Positions 56,393 to 58,240 of a DNA stretch of 58,240 nt are shown here, one piece after another; within the stretch, counting starts at the first letter, position 1; the number at the start of each line of letters is the position of its first letter. The DNA comes from Acidimicrobiaceae bacterium (GTDB lineage Bacteria; Actinomycetota; Acidimicrobiia; Acidimicrobiales; RAAP-2). Made by a program: the position numbers and the translations under genes. Under the pieces are notes generated by a model. The model made no database searches, was not told the origin of the DNA, and saw only the letters and a program-made list of their open reading frames with translations. Location: the NCBI GenBank assembly GCA_027315005.1, contig DAHUZT010000049.1, positions 1-58,240 of the forward strand, read 5' to 3'.

Positions 56393-56763
56393 AGCCCGGA
56401 TTCAGCGTCAGTCGGCGTCCCCAGCGAACCCCTCCACTGGGTCCGTACCTCCCTCAAGTCCCCCCGATGCCTACCAGCGGTCCGGGACGAGAGGTGAGCT
56501 TCTTCTGCTGCTCCTTCTACAACGTCGCAGTCTGGTCGGGCGAGAGCCAGGATCAGATCCAAGGCCTGGCCCTTCTGCAGAGTCTCCCGATCATTTTCGG
56601 CAGCACCGTGGCCATCGCTACGGTGTGCCCGGGAGCTCATCGGTGTTTTTCGAGATCATCGCCTCCTTGCCACGGACGGCGCCCTGGTCGACATTCCGAC
56701 GCCAGCTTCGACAGCTTGGTGTACGGCGCCATCCGGTGCCGTTGGACGCGGAAGGATTGCGCA
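56393..56763. other. Gene-free stretch upstream of the DGPF gene
   Basis: Open frames on both strands exist but none shows family resemblance. The stretch lies between the MerR remnant and the DGPF gene and may be degraded coding sequence. Confidence 0.45.
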
Positions 56764-57192
56764 ATGAAGTTCATGCTGCTGCAGAGCTACGGGGAGTTCG
56801 AGTCGGACTGCCCGCCGATGTCTGAGTGGGAGCCGGAGGACATCGTCGCCCATACCAACTTCCAGCTGACGCTCAACCGGGAGCTGATCCAGTCCGGCGA
56901 GCTGATCGACGCTCAAGGTCTGTCGACGCCCGAGCTGGCCAAGTCGGTTGTCTGGGACGGGGTCGGGCCTCCGGTTGTTACCGATGGTCCGTTCCCCGAG
57001 TCGAAAGGACCGCTCGTCGGCTACCGGCTCGTCGAGGTCGCAACAACAGCACGGGCCATCGAGATTGCTGCCAAGATCTCGGCCGCCCCAGGAGCAGGTG
57101 GGAAGGCCGTCCGCCAGCCGATCGAGGTACGCGAGGTGCAGGAGGCTCCCGACCCCGAGTCCCTCGCCGACAGGGTGCCCGGCGAGGAGTGA
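56764..57192 (+). CDS. DGPF-domain (YCII-related) protein
   Basis: The 142-residue protein has the DGPF/YCII fold: KFMLLQSYGEF at the start, the NRELIQSGELIDAQGLS helix, and the name-giving VTDGPFPESKGPLVGYRLVEV. Such proteins often sit next to an ECF sigma factor. The stop overlaps a downstream GTG (57189), where only the first residues of such a sigma factor remain. The function is unknown. Confidence 0.9.
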   Translation: MKFMLLQSYGEFESDCPPMSEWEPEDIVAHTNFQLTLNRELIQSGELIDAQGLSTPELAKSVVWDGVGPPVVTDGPFPESKGPLVGYRLVEVATTARAIEIAAKISAAPGAGGKAVRQPIEVREVQEAPDPESLADRVPGEE

Positions 57193-57230
57193 CCGCTGAG
57201 GCGAGCACCACGGACCTGCTTGATGACTGG
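57189..57230 (+). pseudogene. Possible 5' remnant of an ECF sigma factor
   Basis: The GTG at 57189 overlaps the DGPF stop by 4 bases and encodes TAEASTTDLL, a typical start of the sigma factors that pair with DGPF proteins. The frame then continues without resemblance (DWRYGSSLHSD...), so the rest seems deleted or replaced. This rests on about ten residues and context only. Confidence 0.35.
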
Positions 57231-57785
57231 CGCTATGGATCGTCGCTGCACTCGGACCGCCGCTACCGCGCGGCGGGTACCAGTTCGAGGGAGTGCCGTT
57301 CATCGTTCGGCTATCGGAGCAACCAAACATGGAGCGGCGAATCAAGAGCGGCCCACACCGGTGCGCCGTCAGCACCTCTGGCGGAGTGCTGCGCAGGGTC
57401 GGCGCCAAGCAGCAGCGGTCTCCCAACGACAGTGTCCGTCCGCCACGATGCTCGCACCATTCAGGGCAGTACCGGTGCCGAGGGGCATGATTCATTGATC
57501 CCAGCGATGTGCGGGAGCCACTGAGCCGTGGGCCACCCTCCACCGCCATCCCCTCAGTCCGGAGGTTGCTCAGCAATCAGTTACCCCATGGTTGTGGAAA
57601 ACGGACTGAAGGGATCACCAGCCCACGTCCTTCCGGTTCATCAGCGGCCTGATCAGCGGAACCTGTCTTCCCATCGCAGAATGGTTCCATTCGGTGTTAG
57701 ATCCGTCGGATTCCGATTCTTGTGCGAGTGAGACGGACGTCGACCGGACTATCCTCAGTCACTGGACGGCTGTTCGAGATCCGGC
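57231..57785. other. Gene-free stretch
   Basis: No recognised gene in these 555 bases. Several plus-strand frames exist but are Arg/Ser/Pro/His-rich and lack starts with ribosome-binding sites. It is probably debris of the deletion that removed the sigma factor. Confidence 0.5.
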
Positions 57786-58196
57786 CTACTCGTCGTCTCG
57801 GCGCGTCGCGGACAGAGCGATCATCAGGTCTGTCGTAGCCCTGGCCGCCCTCTTGTCGAGGTCGTGGTGACGCGAGCCGCGATGGTCACCGACGGTCCTC
57901 GCTGAGATCGCGCACCGTTCAGCGAGATCTGCGAAGTCGTCGAACGCGGTCTCGAACTGCTCACCGATCGCGGTATCCGGACAAGGGTGATCGACCAGCC
58001 ATGCAGATGCAGTGCAGGCAGCAGCCGCGACCTCGTCGCCGGCGACAGACGTCGCCTGAGCTCCCTTGAACAGCACACCTGTCACCCGCTGCGCTGCGCC
58101 AATGAGCTCGGAGACCGACGGCATGGCTTCTGTGAGCCAGGCCTCGATCTCGGGACTGGCCGGTGCTGGCCTGTCCCCGGGGTGATCTGATTCCAT
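57786..58196 (-). CDS. Hypothetical protein
   Basis: The 136-residue protein has an all-helical look (SPEIEAWLTEAMPSVSELIG, QFETAFDDFADLAERCAISA, ARATTDLMIALSATRR) and three cysteines or so in the middle. I do not recognise a family. It ends about 45 bases from the window end and is the only intact minus-strand gene after the YceI cluster. Its start has no strong ribosome-binding site in view. Confidence 0.55.
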   Translation of the reverse strand: MESDHPGDRPAPASPEIEAWLTEAMPSVSELIGAAQRVTGVLFKGAQATSVAGDEVAAAACTASAWLVDHPCPDTAIGEQFETAFDDFADLAERCAISARTVGDHRGSRHHDLDKRAARATTDLMIALSATRRDDE

Positions 58197-58240
58197 GGTG
58201 TCATCGTTTCACCGTCCTCGGCGACGGGGCGACCTGGATC

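Overview
The window is a single stretch of very GC-rich, gene-dense DNA with strong third-position GC bias, many GTG starts and many 4-nt stop/start overlaps. The gene set (a SigR/RsrA-type sigma/anti-sigma pair, an actinobacterial zincin, DUF2520 next to panC, a tilS-hpt fusion, DUF3089 and DUF2252) points to a high-GC actinobacterium. Acidimicrobiia or a related deep lineage is my best guess, but no rRNA or other phylogenetic marker is present to prove it. I found no tRNA, rRNA, CRISPR array, insertion sequence or phage gene.

Region 1 (1-9640, all minus strand) is a housekeeping block. In transcription order it holds an ECF sigma factor, its zinc anti-sigma factor, a zinc metalloprotease-like protein, a tilS-hpt fusion, folE, folP, a dual-specificity-phosphatase-like protein with its catalytic Cys replaced, folB, folK, a Rossmann/DUF2520 protein, panC and nadB (cut by the window edge). 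It serves folate, pantothenate and NAD synthesis, purine salvage, tRNA modification and probably thiol-stress control.

Region 2 (9.7-32 kb) is dominated by carbohydrate metabolism and uptake. A nagB-like gene (plus strand) is followed by minus-strand genes for two esterases/hydrolases and a branched-chain-amino-acid-type (Liv) ABC transporter. Its permease subunits are fused (LivH-LivM), and its LivF ATPase is fused to a complete MFS transporter. Upstream on the same strand lies a sugar-catabolic run: GH43-like lipoprotein, GH1, GH4, a beta-hydroxyacid-type dehydrogenase, a DeoC/LacD-like aldolase and an FGGY kinase. Then come a membrane-anchored DMF-amidase-like protein, a ThuA-like protein, a PhyH dioxygenase coupled to a GH13 glucosidase, and an unlinked Liv-type solute-binding protein.

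Region 3 (32-44.7 kb) is mixed: DoxX, an aldo/keto reductase, a GntR/HutC regulator co-transcribed with a rhodanese and divergent from a metallo-beta-lactamase/rhodanese protein (the two promoters share a palindrome), a secreted alpha/beta hydrolase, DUF2252, a second PhyH protein, an AhpD-like protein, a site-2-type protease and a PAP2 phosphatase. Several short tandem repeats lie in this part.

Region 4 (44.7-53.3 kb, minus strand) contains two export modules. The first is an OmpR-type response regulator and histidine kinase followed by MacA/MacB-like periplasmic adaptor, ATPase and permease genes and a DUF5666 lipoprotein. The second is a YceI protein with an ABC-2 ATPase and permease.

Region 5 (53.3-58.2 kb) is decaying DNA. 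It has a chimera of a broken alpha/beta hydrolase and a decapitated TetR regulator, a frameshifted MerR/GyrI-like regulator, a frameshifted ogt, a DGPF-domain protein followed by what looks like the first residues of a deleted sigma factor, plus the intact DUF1697 gene and a hypothetical protein.
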